From Melitaea cinxia (Eukaryota > Arthropoda > Insecta > Lepidoptera > Nymphalidae): a stretch of 64,000 bases of DNA. The position numbers and the translations under genes are program-made. Location of the stretch: the NCBI RefSeq assembly GCF_905220565.1, contig NC_059398.1, forward strand, positions 17,567,210 through 17,631,209, read 5' to 3'. Shown in pieces: positions 11,371 through 22,588 of the stretch; the stretch's first letter is position 1, and each line of letters opens with the position of its first letter. Below the pieces are notes generated by a model that saw nothing but the letters and a program-made list of their open reading frames with translations, searched no databases and had not been told where the DNA came from.

Positions 11371-12501
11371 GGTACGGTTCACCTTATGGTAAACGCATAC
11401 TAGGAGCATTACAAGTGTGTGGCTAAGCCTCGCTGTTAACATAGTAAATACCTCGAAGCTCTGACGTTAACATTACAGCAATATAATACTGATTCAGTGC
11501 AGTATTCTGTGTCAGTGCAGTATTACGCTGGTCTGAAATACGGCTACGTTATCAGAATGAGAAGGAAGTGCCTGATAGGGCAGAAGTAGTCATTCAACGA
11601 GTGACAATTGGCAAAAAATGTTGGAGTATGTCAAAGTGGTCTTACAGGAGAAGAAAAAAGAGGAGGAATAGAAACTGGAGGACAAACTGGCAGGGTGGAG
11701 TACCAAACACCTCGAAGTAATACTAACGCAGTTCCGGGGTGTTGGTTACTAAAGCAAGAGAGGAGGGTTTTAGTGGGTAAAAATCCTACACTACCTGCCA
11801 ACAATGGCTAAAAGGTGTCTTTTTGAAGATTTAACTCCTCTCACAAAAAAAAGTGCAATATTCTATGAGGTTGAGTTTCTTTCTTCTACTCGACTACGGC
11901 TAAGCCAAAAAGATGGTTATGATTTTAGTAGTCTGTGTATGTATGAATGTTCGTCTGTTCCCTCATATCTCCTAAGCTACTTGTCATATTTGGACAAATT
12001 AGATATCATAGAAGTGTCTTGTTTTTCTACTGGTTATAGGCTATATGGTTTTACATTATATTGAATGTGGCGCCCTCTAAACGTTTAACTATTTTTTTGT
12101 TATTGTCGGGTTTTAGTTTTAAACTTTCTTTATTTTGTTATATTCATTTTTACACTGAACTTAAAGCTATAAAAATTGCTAACTCAAGTTAGCTGAATCA
12201 CTTGAGGGTTCGTAATTATTGAAAACATTTTGTTTGTCCCGTAACGATCGATCAAGTCATCGTTTTACTTCGATCCCCTCAGAAATGATCGTTTTTCACA
12301 AAACCCCGATTGCTCCACTGTACATTACTGTATATTGTCGAGTAAGCCCTTAAAGGAAATGAGTCTCTGTTTTTTTTATGAATGTTCACAAGGTATTTTC
12401 AATTTATTTTCAATTTTCAATAAATATTTTATTGATGTTTTATATAATCAGCTAGTTATCCCTTGTGGTTAGTTTGTAGAGTATTTGATTTTATTGTATT
12501 G
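11371..12501. other. Non-coding stretch with possible old repeat
   Basis: 11371-11445 (GGTTCACCTTATGGTAAACGCATAC) resembles an eroded start of the GGTCGGC family. 11520-11815 has above-average G content and reads as a 67-codon frame, but no domain is recognisable. GAGGAGGGTTTTAGTGGGTAAAAATC near 11760-11785 looks like repeat sequence. No gene is called. Confidence 0.35.
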
Positions 12502-12722
12502 ACGGCGCGTTGGCGCAGCGGTCACAGTACTGACTGTTGCTCTGGCGGTCCCGGGTTCGATCCCCGCTCACGACAGATATTTGTATTGACCATATAGATG
12601 TTTGTCGTGGTCTGGGCGTTTGTGCATGTGTATTGTGTGTGTTTCCGAACCCCCGACACAGAAGAAAATCTTACTGGGGGCCGTTGAGTGTGAAGCGCTT
12701 ATTTATTTATTTATTTATTTGT
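12502..12722 (+). mobile_element. tRNA-derived SINE type 1, full length
   Basis: The best type-1 copy. The head has an A-box-like TTGGCGCAGCGGTCACAG (12510-12527) and a B box GGTTCGATCCC (12554-12564), which form an internal RNA polymerase III promoter. The body is GTGGTCTGGGCGTTTGTGC, then CCCCGACACAGAAG, GGGGGCCGTTGAGTGTGAAG, and the element ends in five ATTT units. It is non-autonomous and would need a LINE reverse transcriptase acting in trans. The open frame across it is coincidental. Confidence 0.85.
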
Positions 12723-12835
12723 ACAGTTTTGATATTGCCAAAATTTGATTACATTAATTACGGTAAATGCTTAGCTTATTGCAGATGCAAGATATTGAAA
12801 TGCCTTTTGAGTATATGTTCCTTTTTTTTGAAATA

Positions 12836-13062
12836 AACTTCTTCTTTACGCACGCTTGACTTGTGGAGTAACTTGATAAATTAGTGACGAGAGTGTTACG
12901 AAAAATGTGATAAAGCGAGGCGAACGGAGCAAGACAGAGAGGTGCGAGCACACATTTTCTTTTCCTCTTTCTCTCATAGCCAGTTACGTCTCGTATATCT
13001 AAGACACAGTGCAGGCCTATTGCTAAAGAAGATTTACTTCAGTCGTGTGGTCTAAAGCAGAC
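12836..13062 (+). mobile_element. Unclassified ~225-bp repeat, family F, copy 1
   Basis: Shares CGCACGCTTGACTTG, GCGAACGGAGCAAGACAGAG, AGGTGCGAGCACACATTTTC, TCTCTCATAGCCAGTTACGT and TTACTTCAGTCGTGTGGTCT with 36145-36362 and 54069-54290. It has no long frame shared by the copies, no terminal inverted repeats and no tRNA-like promoter boxes, so I leave it unclassified. Confidence 0.65.
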
Positions 13063-13127
13063 TGGAATTTCTTTTTAAATTATCTTTAAATCTATCTATC
13101 TAATTTAATTGGAGTAAATTTACAAAC

Positions 13128-13182
13128 TTGGGGAAGCCTGTGTCCAACAGTGGACTGCAATAGGCTGAACTGATAACTGATA
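13128..13182 (+). mobile_element. Family C-type 3' tail fragment
   Basis: GGGGAAGCCTGTGTCCAACAGTGGACTGCAATAGGCTGAACTGAT is the 3' tail motif shared by family C and the type-2 SINE (longest identical pieces are short). Only the tail remains. Confidence 0.6.
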
Positions 13183-13559
13183 AAATTCAACAGACGAAGA
13201 ACAAAACAACATGAATTTGAAAAACCATCTGAATAGAAAACATTTTCCGAAGTCGGTTAATGAATAAGAAAATGATTTTCCTCCAATTCTTTCGTCGGAA
13301 TGACGGACTATTACAGGGCTGTCAATCAGAAGACTTTACGTCGATCCGGTAAAGTGTTTCGCGCCAGTTAATGACGAGAGAAAAATGTCGACTTGTTGTG
13401 ATGTTTTAGCGACCTTCAGCGCTTTGCCTTTTCATTGACGGATTTTCTTATACTAAAAAAAATTATATGCGTTTCGTACCTATTTTTACCCGATTATCTT
13501 ACGTTTCGTACCTATTTTCATCATATTATCTTTTTGGTTATTCTTTATCTATTCATAAA

Positions 13560-13722
13560 GCTGGTTCTTGCCATGGGGACACTCATTTAAATTTGATCGA
13601 TATGTGACAAGTGTACTTTGAGCTGTCCCTAGTAATGCATATTTGACTATTTATTTACGTTGTATTACTCATTGATTTAAATTGAAGTCGGTTTTTTTTT
13701 CTTTGCGAGCAAACACACTTAT
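13560..13722 (-). mobile_element. AACCGACTTC-family fragment
   Basis: On the minus strand it begins GTGTTTGCTCGCAAAG and AAAACCGACTTCAATTTAAA, then TAATACAACGTAAATAAATAG, and fades into the family's CACATATCGATCAAATTTAAA body. The distal end is missing or eroded. Confidence 0.6.
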
Positions 13723-13748
13723 AAAAAAATCTTGCTTTATATATTTTG

Positions 13749-13809
13749 TCATTTGTAAGTGACAATCTGACCATTTGTAAGTGACAATCTGACCATTTGT
13801 AAGTGACAT
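13749..13809. repeat. 22-bp tandem repeat, about 2.7 units
   Basis: Unit CATTTGTAAGTGACAATCTG plus AC, repeated nearly perfectly. It lies right after an AACCGACTTC-family fragment. Short and probably produced by replication slippage. Confidence 0.9.
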
Positions 13810-13921
13810 GACAGTATCCCATCTCACTAACAGAAGGCTTGCGCTAATAATATAGAACCAGTTTAAAATTTGGGAGCTTTAAAATATAACAAGTCACTGA
13901 CGGTAATAATAATACGGTATT

Positions 13922-14012
13922 ATTTATAGTCATCACTTCCGCCTATCGCAGTTCACTGATGGACACATGCCTCTCTAAGTTCGCGCCAAACATCCCAGTT
14001 TTCCGCAATTCA
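13922..14012 (-). mobile_element. Interspersed repeat tail fragment
   Basis: CATCACTTCCGCCTATCGCA, TTCACTGATGGACACATGCC, then AAGTTCGCGCCAAACATCCC. On the minus strand it ends with the tail motif GGCATGTGTCCATCAGTGAA...ATAGGCGG. Related pieces are at 22865-22928 and 42528-42625. Confidence 0.5.
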
Positions 14013-14174
14013 ACGAGAAGTCAATATTTGTCTGGTAAAATCTTGTCAGAACTTCGAACAATTTTGCAAGTGTTCTGGCTTCTTTTTTTTTATTTATCTT
14101 AATTTCTTTTAAGTTTAGTATAATTAAAAATATATTAATTAATTATATGAAAAATAATAAATAATTTTATACAT

Positions 14175-14290
14175 ATTAGTATACTTTATTGCACTCAAAA
14201 ATACATATAGAAACATAAAATAATAGTAAGGTTTATGGTATAAAGGTGGACTTATCTCTGAAAGATATTTCTTCCAGTCAACCCATGGTC
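14175..14290 (-). mobile_element. 3' end of a truncated LINE with hairpin
   Basis: On the minus strand: GTTGACTGGAAGAAATATCT, loop TTCAG, AGATAAGTCCACCTTTA, followed by a 3' UTR ending in TGCAATAAAGTATACTAATA. The stem is at 14253-14267. Same architecture as 62405-62537 with a different stem sequence. Confidence 0.65.
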
Positions 14291-14737
14291 ATGAGTAAGT
14301 GTTTCATATAGTGAGGCAAATAGTGCAAGAAGTATTTATTAAGAAGAAAAATAAAAAAATAAATATGAAGAAACACACATATAGGTCTACAAACATTCAA
14401 AATTAAAATCACTATCGTCATAACTTTTTTCATTCTTCAAAATACTTAGTTTTATTTTCACGCTTTTATAAGATGTAAATTCAAACCAGCGTGAATCCAC
14501 GAGGGGAACTAATGAGGTCAAGCATTGTTGTTATTGTTTACAGAATTTAGAAACTCTCAAAAGAAATTGACTTGAAAATAATTTTATCAAATTCCTTATA
14601 AACGATCTAATATAAACGTAACAAATATATATTTTCATTATTATTTGTGTTATAAAGCGTATCTTATGTATATTATTATGTAGAATTATATTTCAAGTAA
14701 TACATATTCGTTTAAAAAAAATTTTTTTTTATAAAAC
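14291..14737. other. AT-rich non-coding stretch
   Basis: No gene or identifiable repeat seen. Confidence 0.4.
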
Positions 14738-14965
14738 TAAGCCGGCAAACAAGCACGAAACTGTATCACCAGAAGCATTGCAAGCGCGTTGCCAACCCTA
14801 TCCTCAAACCCTTATCTAAGTCACCTAAGTTACCACAGGGACTAACATTGCTTGAAATCATTATTATGTAGCTATGATCTTTTGTAAGATCAAGGTTACT
14901 TCCACAGTTGGGCTGCTTTAGATTTTAAGCAGGGTATCCATCTCCTGCTGTGCCCTACATCGGTT
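14738..14965 (+). mobile_element. GGTCGGCAAACAAGC repeat, family D, eroded copy
   Basis: Starts GCCGGCAAACAAGCACG, skips part of the head, then CACCAGAAGCATTGCAAGCG, the middle TCACCTAAGTTACCAC, the GTTGGGCTGCTTTAG segment and the end CTCCTGCTGTGCCCTACATC. Family D is the most common repeat in this window. It has no coding capacity and I cannot assign it to a class. Confidence 0.7.
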
Positions 14966-17154
14966 AAATATGACGACTCATTAGCTAACACACACATAAA
15001 GTATTTCGTTTGCATAATCCTGGGGAACTTAAGTTGCCAAACACACTTCCTTGATTCCGTGTTTCCTGTCTCATATTTCTTTCCTACATAAGATCATAAT
15101 ATTAGAAGGATACAAGAGATTGAATCCTTTTTATGTCAATATTAACACCAGCTCTGATCTTCATGAAACAAGATGGTAAAGAGGGGCGCTAGTTGGTGTT
15201 GTATAAAAAAAATTCTCGAAAAGGAGGATAAAATATTTATTTCTAACGTCACAGCTTCATTTTCTTTTATTATCTCAACAGTGTACAAACAGCAGCAATC
15301 TAAACATACTCGTAAAATACACAACAAAAGACCAAAAGTAACATAGACAGGGGAAAACGGACAACCGAATCCAATAGCGACAGCGGAACATACGTATATA
15401 TTTATAGGCGACATGACATCCCTTTCCGTCATCAATATTTGAAGCTGAATGTATTTGTCATGCAAAAGTTGTAAAACCAAATCCATAGAATTATGAGCTG
15501 TGGAAATATGATGTATGTTGGATTTGTTTTACGTATAGAAAACCAAGCAGGATCTGTACAGATTCGTATAACGCGTAAGCTATGTTGTCTCTACCAAACA
15601 CATACATGTGGGAGAGCGAATTACGTGTTTGTGTATTGTGTATATGGATATCTTCAGACGATGAAAAATTGATTAGTACTTATTCTACCTTAGCTTTTTT
15701 TTGTTGCTCTATTTTTAAGTTCGTTTTATGTGTAATACTCCACTATCACCTTATGACGAAATAAATACATTTTTCATTTCATTTGATTTCATTTCACTTA
15801 TTATAATGAAACCAATTTTTCGGATTTTATCGCGGTTTATTAGATTTTTTCATTCCCGACGCTTCTGATACTTTACAGCAATTATAGTCACGGGTGGACT
15901 AAGAACTCCATTTCACTTTTCGTTAAATTCTTAAAATTGAATAGCTATAGTGAGACATAAATTAAATATTATTGTTTTTAAATAATTATAACAGCAATTT
16001 AATGTGCAATTAATATAAATTGATTTACATGACAAATATATTTTGTAATTATTATGTGTCATAAGTCTATCACGTTTTACTAACTCTACCGTATTTTCGA
16101 AACACAATCGACTGCCGAACTAGATCTTTCCTCCGGTAATTTGGTCCACGTATTTATGACACAATTAACTTTCCTTCCCTTAGGTCGATAGGAATATTGT
16201 GTATTTACCTGAAAAGTTTTTCTACGGGAAGCCATAACAATTTCCATAAATTTTCCGTTCTATCAGAACAACGGCCGTAGCCGATATCACAACGGTAGAC
16301 TTTCAGAACGATTTCTATTTTTTTTTCAGAAATTTTTACTTTTTACAACGTACACTAACGTAACATGGGTATGTGTACATAGAATTCAATTAAGAATCTA
16401 ATTCTATCCGTCCATTCGTACACTTTTTGTTTAACATAACAATCTAAACTGAAATTCAGTTTGTGAGCGAAATAATTGCATTTGAAAATATATAAAAGGT
16501 GAATATTTTATCCTATTGTTCGTACGGAACGTGACGATAGTTTATTCAATTTGAAAAATATTTTTTTATTTAATTTTTTTAATTTTAGCATCGATGATTT
16601 TAGTAGAGTCGGTACCGAATTACATATAGTGCCAGAGACTTATAAGCTATTACTTAAGATATAAAATCTATACACCTGTCATACTGATATGATAATGTCT
16701 ATCCTCGTGATAGAGACATCAGAAAAGCACCTGCAATTAAAACTTAGCACTTTTGCTATATTGATAAATAATGTCAAGCACTAATAAAAATAAAAATGAA
16801 TTCTAAATAAAATAATCCCTATACATTTGATAATTTCCATTGTTACGACAAACAAAATGACTCTACTAAATATTTTCATATTATTTTTAAAGTAAAAACG
16901 CTTTTTGTCACAAATTTGTACTGAGTGTTGAAATTTTATGTCTCGTAAATCCGAAAGATGTGAGATAAATCGTGCATCTTAGATAAAAGCCTGTTTTCCC
17001 CGCTGTCGATGCACTGGCAACATTTTTCCAATAAATTCTAAATCGATCCATAAAGTAGAGTAACCGAAAAATTTCAAAATATATACCAAAAACGTTCCTT
17101 AATTTAACAACCACTTAAAACTGTGTAACAAAATATTTTGTTTTTTTATATAAC
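14966..17154. other. AT-rich non-coding stretch with unassigned frames
   Basis: A 114-codon minus-strand frame at 15142-15486 begins with an ATG and contains several cysteines and hydrophobic runs. I do not recognise it, and there are no flanking gene signals. Frames at 15582-15764 and 16908-17114 are shorter and also unassigned. I regard all of them as probably non-coding. Confidence 0.35.
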
Positions 17155-17420
17155 TAGATCGGCAAAAAAGCGTACGGCTCACCTGATGGTAAGCCATTAC
17201 CGTAGCTTATAGACGTCTGCAACACCAGAAGCAAGCGCGTTGCCGACTCTACCCCCAATTCTCCCCAGGAGCTCTTGTCACCTTACTCACCAACAGGAAC
17301 CCAATACTGCTTGAAAACAGTATTATTTAGCTGTGATCTTCTGTAAGGTCGAGGTACTACCCCAGTCGGGCTGTTCCATATTTTAGCAGGATATTTCGTT
17401 GTTGTGCCCTACCTCAGTTT
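17155..17420 (+). mobile_element. Family D repeat, near full length
   Basis: Runs from AGATCGGCAAAAAAGCGTAC through CACCTGATGGTAAGCC, CAACACCAGAAGCAAGCGCG, CCCCCAATTCTCCCCAGGAG, CTGCTTGAAAACAGTATTAT, GATCTTCTGTAAGGTCGAGG and the end GTTGTGCCCTACCTC. The internal CTG/CAG-bounded segment around CTTGAAAA can form a hairpin. Confidence 0.8.
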
Positions 17421-17508
17421 AAAGTTTTTGTTTGTTTTCTAATTTCTTACACTTCAGATTATATGATAAATTTAAAAATAAATAGGAAGCTATAATTTGA
17501 ACCCTAGC

Positions 17509-17540
17509 CCCAGGAAATTTCCTGCTGTGCCCTACCTAAG
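17509..17540 (+). mobile_element. Isolated family D 3' end
   Basis: CCCCAGGAAATTTCCTGCTG then TGCCCTACCTAAG repeats the last 30 bp of family D about 90 bp downstream of a nearly complete copy. This could be the tail of a second, truncated insertion or a local duplication. Confidence 0.6.
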
Positions 17541-17934
17541 TCAAAAAAAATTGTTCAATCGATATCAATCAAAAAAATCGTTTAATTCCATTAAAAAGAT
17601 ACTCTACCTAATCACGTCAACAATGTCATACACTGTTCCCCATTTTATCCCCATTCTAAATCCCGGTAACACTAAGTCACCCTTAAGTCCTGAGGGTGAA
17701 AAGCATTTATAGAATATTCCCAAATCCTTCGTTAAAAAAACGATTTATTTTGAATTTCGTATCCCTCTTCAATTTCTATGCATTATGTTATAGTAAATAC
17801 ATCAAAATCTCTTTAACGTCCTTCTTCCTGCCATTTGGTGAAGAATATTGCTGTTGCAATATTAGGAAATTTTCTAAAACTTTTTATATAAATGTTTTAA
17901 GTGTAAGTATGAATATTACTTAAAAAACGCATAT

Positions 17935-18056
17935 AAGGTGTAAGAAAACGCCATAAGGTTGACTGGGAAAGAATGCCAATAGGTATTAAGTCTGTCTTTT
18001 GTTCCAACTATTTAACTTTAAGTTGTCGCTCAAAAAGGTGTTTAAATAAATAATTC
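17935..18056 (+). mobile_element. 3' end of a truncated LINE with hairpin
   Basis: CCATAAGGTTGACTGGGAAA, stem-loop 17972-17987 (AATGCC, loop AATA, GGTATT with one G-T pair), AAGTCTGTCTTTTGTTCC, then TTTAAATAAATAATTC. Parallels the 3' UTR at 62405-62537 and keeps the stem with different bases. Confidence 0.65.
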
Positions 18057-18121
18057 TATAACTGTTGTTTGACTTATCTTAAATGATACTTCTATATTAA
18101 TGTTATAAAGCTGAAAAGTTT

Positions 18122-18337
18122 GTTAAACGGTTTTATTTAGCTCACCCCGTTTGTTTTATTTTTTATTCTTGTCAAATTGACGTCAAATTTAGTAATTGAC
18201 GTGCCCCACGGTTTTATTTTAGTCTAGTCTATGCATATGTTTATAATTCCCACGACTGTATCTATTTTATTATTTTTTGGTTTTTAGTACATTTATCTTA
18301 AACATTGCAATGTATGTTTAACATAAAACCGTTTAAC
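18122..18337. mobile_element. Short inverted-repeat element (MITE-like)
   Basis: A 216-bp unit bounded by GTTAAACGGTTTTAT at 18122-18136 and its exact reverse complement ATAAAACCGTTTAAC at 18323-18337. A further partial copy of the terminal motif (CACGGTTTTATTTT) lies inside near 18208. It has no coding capacity. AAGTTT-like sequence flanks both sides, but I cannot fix a clean target duplication. Confidence 0.6.
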
Positions 18338-19732
18338 TTAAAAAGTTTTTTTACCTATTTTAATTTTTTTAAACGCGCTAATCTTAGCAAGTATTGGTTC
18401 GGGTCGAAAAAAAAATCATTGTACTGGATAGTCCATTTCCCGATGGAAGATATATTTTACTCAAATTACTGCGTATGAATTCGGAACACAGCTAGTTTCG
18501 TCATATATCACGACAAGCTTTATAAAAAAATTATGAAATAAACTCAATTTAAAAAAAAATATACACGTTTTCAAAGGTTTGATATGTGACCCAACTAGAT
18601 TGCTGGAGTATGATCATATCTCAGAGCAACAAACATCGCTGTATGTAATTATCATGCGGTTTTTATTACTTTAATTACCATTACACAAATGCAATTTTAC
18701 AAACACGGAGCTAGATGTATTAATGTCATACTTATTTTTCTTTTTACGAAATTTATTTATTCCTGTATAAAATGCATAAAATTTTAGTTTGATATTTGAA
18801 TATGTGGCATGTGGTATACGTCTCTGTCGAATTTTTTATGTACGCAAAATAGTCTGACAAAAAGATGTACCACGATGCATATCTTGATGTAATCATAACG
18901 AATAAATAAAATTGTCATAAATATTTAGTAGTGACCTCAATTCCTTTTTCATATAGTTTATATTTTTGATTAAAATACGAAGCAAATACTACACTTATGT
19001 ACTACTCAAAGGACGAACTAGAATTTAACTCAGCTCTGAGATCTTGATCAAAATATCCTCAAGATTTACTGTTTGATCTATAAATAAAGGATAAAAGATA
19101 TTTTGATGCTATTCTTTATATTTTTGGAAAAAATAAAGTCGAAATCAAAATCAGCTTACTGAAATACTCTTAGTATAATCGGAATCCTTAGTGTTAGCAC
19201 TTACCTATAAGGAAAAACGACAATTTTCCTTAACGATCCATAATAAAACTGCTACGTACCTGAAAAATAGAGTTTTTACATTAAGTAATAAATCTTAAAT
19301 TACAATGAAGCTGTAGACTTTGTTCGTGTGTATGAAAACGTTGAAGTTTTTTACACGTTAGGAATTACAACTGAGTACATATTTGACGGGAACTTGAGGA
19401 GACCTATGTGCATCCAGTTGACTGCGAAAGATATGATGATATATTTGACTTGCATCTCCTCTCCGTCAGTGAACTGTTCTTTATTTTTGCTTTAAAAGTA
19501 TTAGTATTTTTTAATTAAATTAGTAGTTTTGGTTAGGCTACTACGGAAACGTCCAAGGTACAGGCAGACAGAAATAAGAATAAAAAAATAACATGTTTGA
19601 ATCCAGTTTTGATTACAGAGCACTTCAAGAAATCAACATAACTTAAAATAATTTCTTTAGTCACCTTCAGTTTTATTATAAGTGTATGTATATTATATAG
19701 GACCCTAATACTACACAGAAGAACATTAAAGG
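18338..19732. other. AT-rich non-coding stretch
   Basis: No gene or identifiable repeat, except a weak tail-like segment around 19400-19440. Confidence 0.4.

Positions 19733-19762
<30 letters not shown>
19733..19762. repeat. (TA)n microsatellite
   Basis: About fifteen uninterrupted TA dinucleotides. Other such tracts are at 9844-9868, 27163-27181 and 62241-62260. Confidence 0.9.
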
Positions 19763-19766
<4 letters not shown>

Positions 19767-19814
19767 ATAGGTTTAAATGATGTCGCTGAGATACGAATAA
19801 ACAGACAATTGGCG

Positions 19815-20140
19815 TCATCGCTTTAGCCTGTAATATCTCACTACTTATCCCACTAGGCCTCTTTCCTCATCTAAAAGAATGATCAGAGATTAGTCCACCA
19901 CGCTGCTCCAATGCAGGTTGGCGGATATAATCCCTATTATGAGTAACGATTGCTATCAGGTTTACATGATAACAACCGGGACCGACGGCTTAACGTGCTC
20001 TTCGAGGTACGGTGGGGAGACCTCCAAGTACTGCACAAACACCCAGACCACGGCAAACACCTGTATGGCCATACAAATGTTTGTCAGGTGTGGGGATCGA
20101 ACCTGTGACCGTTACGTCAATTTGGCGTCATAGAAGCCCA
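19815..20140 (-). mobile_element. tRNA-derived SINE type 2 (long tail), full length
   Basis: On the minus strand the head carries TGACGCCAAATTGACGTAAC and a B-box-like GGTTCGATCCCC, then the body CATACAGGTGTTTGCCGTGG and TCTGGGTGTTTGTGCAG. From there it differs from type 1 and continues through GGTCTCCCCACCG, AGAGCACGTTAAGCCGTCGG, TTATCATGTAAACCTGATAG, GGAGCAGCGTGGTGGACTAA and an eroded tail GGCCTAGTGGGATAAGTAGT...ACAGGCT. Compare 42169-42520. Confidence 0.75.
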
Positions 20141-20591
20141 AAATACTTGAAGAACGTCCAGAAAAAAACAACACATTGGTATCATTATATAAAAAATTGA
20201 TGGGATATTGACGACACATTCGTGACGGATCACTGAATAATACCAAAGATTACTCAATGCCACAGAGTGGCAACGGTCCTTCAGATTCGACATCACGGCG
20301 TTAATTCGTTTGAAATCTAATCATTTCCGACGGGAACGGAACCAGCGGATTATTGACAGGGATTATGTTCGAGAAAATTGTTTTCCGAGAGGAGAAAATA
20401 ATATGAAATATATAATTATGGCGCCTTCCAGGGATTATGGTCACAATAAATTCGGTTTGCTTTCCTTGGCCAAAAACCGATTCGGATATGAAATTCTGAA
20501 AAAAATCAAGAAAATTTTCATCGTCATAAATAAGTCAGCGCTGAATAAAATCAGTTACACCGAGTTTTTTTTTAAGTTGACTGTTTCCTCT
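20141..20591. other. Non-coding stretch with an unassigned frame
   Basis: A 104-codon + frame at 20310-20624 runs into the next repeat, so at least its end is not a gene. The rest has no recognisable features. Confidence 0.4.
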
Positions 20592-20765
20592 GGGGTAAGG
20601 TACAGCAGGAAATATCCTGCCTGACTACTGGAGCAGCTCAACTGAGGAAGTACCTCGATCTTACAGAAGATCATATTAAATAATATTGCTTTCAAGTGCA
20701 GTTACCTACTGGTGGTGAATAAAGTGACCAGAGCACCCGTTTGAGTAAAGGCCATTTACTGTAAC
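20592..20765 (-). mobile_element. Family D repeat, 3' half, inverted
   Basis: On the minus strand this is the distal half of family D, from the TCACTTTATTCACCACCAGT segment to CCTGCTGTACCTTACCCC. It joins head to head with a + strand proximal half at 20770-20905. Both halves contain the CACC..CAGGAACACAAT-type middle, so an inverted partial duplication or a two-insertion event is likely. Confidence 0.7.
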
Positions 20766-20769
20766 TAGT

Positions 20770-20905
20770 ACGTAGATTATAGACGTCTGCAACACCAGAA
20801 ACATCGCAAGCGCGTCGCCGACTCTATCCCCAATCACCCCTAGGAGCTTCGGTCATTTTACTTACCAACAGGAACACAATGCCGCTTGAAGGCCTCACCA
20901 CTTGT
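20770..20905 (+). mobile_element. Family D repeat, 5' half
   Basis: GTAGATTATAGACGTCTGCA, CACCAGAAACATCGCAAGCG, CTATCCCCAATCACCCCTAG, CCAACAGGAACACAATGCCG, then the match stops after CTTGAA. Confidence 0.7.
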
Positions 20906-21770
20906 GCCTAAATTATATACATACTATTGAAAAAAGTGAAAATTTAAAATGAAATATGAACTGTTTTGTATCATTCATACAATTTTATAGTTAAACTGCA
21001 CATTGTTATATACGAGTATACAGCTCTTTTGAAAGACTTAAATTATCGGTTTTATTAATGCCTTAAGTTAAATCTAACGTAGAACACACTATCTTAGGAA
21101 TTAAGACATGTCGCTATCATTTATATATGAACCTAGTTCTCATCTCGTGGAGATAAATGACGCTCTCAATTTAAATTCCCATCCCGAGGAGCTCGAGACG
21201 GTACCTACAATGTCTTTAGCAATTAAATTTACACGAATATTCCATAGCTTTTTGTTCTAGGATTAATATTAGAGCGCTTGAGTTATGTTCTAATTACTCA
21301 TTTTATTTATCGGTTTATTAGATAATATAATTTGTTATGAAAATTATTTTGTAAATTCTCAAGATTCATAAACAAAATACTCTCTGTCTGTCAAATTACT
21401 ATCGTACATTCCTTGGAAATACTTTAAAATATGAGTGGAATTATTCAGACTGATTTGAATAGAAATTAATTAGAGTAATAACTCAGAGAGGAGTAGTCCC
21501 ATAAACATACACATTAGAAATGAGGTTTACAAAAATATTAAAAACAATAAAAAAATTAATGTTGGCAATACATATCGAGTGGTACTTTTCAATTTTACAC
21601 AAATCACTGACATCACTTTTCATGACGGACTCGAATAAAAACACTCCACGAGTTTTCGCCTTCATGATAATATCATACAATTGATAAAAAGAAAAATAAT
21701 TCAAGTTATTTAAACTTATTCTCGTAAAAAAAATAATGAATTGATATAACATTATAAATTTTGTATTCCC
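20906..21770. other. AT-rich non-coding stretch
   Basis: The 99-codon minus frame at 21483-21782 overlaps the adjacent repeat end and has no domain. No gene called. Confidence 0.4.
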
Positions 21771-22041
21771 GAGGTAGGGCACAGCAGGAATTTCCTGCTC
21801 AAAATATGGAGCAGCCCGACTGGGGTAGTACCTCGGCCTTACAGAAGATCACAGCAAAATAATACTGTTTTCAAGCAGTATTGTGTTCCTGTTGGTGAGT
21901 AAGGTGACCAGAGCTCCTGGGGGGATTGAGGATTGGGTCGGCAACGCGCTTGCGATGCTTCTGGTGTTGCAGGTGTCTATAAGCTACGGTAATCGCTTAC
22001 CATGAGGTGAGCCGTGCGCTTGTTTGCCGACCTAGTGACAT
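21771..22041 (-). mobile_element. Family D repeat, full length
   Basis: The most complete minus copy. On the minus strand it starts TATGTCACTAGGTCGGCAAA, passes CACCTCATGGTAAGCGATTA, CCAGAAGCATCGCAAGCGCG, CCCCAGGAGCTCTGGTCACC, AATACTGCTTGAAAACAGTA and TGTGATCTTCTGTAAGGCCG, and ends GAAATTCCTGCTGTGCCCTA CCTC. It has the same boundaries as 63361-63603. Confidence 0.85.
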
Positions 22042-22588
22042 AAAAAAAAATCCGCTCATAAAAAAATATAACTAAAATATGTATAAGTAAACCTTAAAAA
22101 CACTTAGAGCTTAAATTTTAAGTGCGTGCTTTTTTCTGAAACTATAATTTTTGTTGACTTATAACTATAATTTGATGTAACAATATACATGACAATAGTT
22201 TTACCCCCATTTATGGTTAATAAACCCCTGTAATATCTTTTGAAACTTTAAGTTTTTGTAAATAGAATTGGTACTTAAAATACAGCTATTAAATTGCCTG
22301 CCAATAGGAACAGACGACCGTGTGGATATGTACAACCTAACTATGTTTAAAATTTATGAAACTAAAGATAGAAAAATTTAAAATATAGAATTCTCAATAT
22401 CGCTACAAAAGGACGTCCGTAACGTAATATTTTCACACTCATATTCCATAGAGGGAAAAATTTCATTTTCATAAGGTTCGCGTCACGTGGAAACGGAACG
22501 AGTTTAGCGATGTGGAAAATCAAGACTGAGAGATTTACTATTGAATTTTAAAACTTTATCCTGTTTAAAATGCGTAGAGCATGATATT
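22042..22588. other. AT-rich non-coding stretch
   Basis: No gene or identifiable repeat seen. Confidence 0.4.

Noticed and set aside
12537..12836. 99-codon + frame
   Set aside because: It reads across a tRNA-derived SINE and its tail.
15142..15486. 114-codon minus-strand frame with cysteines
   Set aside because: No family recognised and no splice or promoter evidence; length is within what chance allows in 64 kb.
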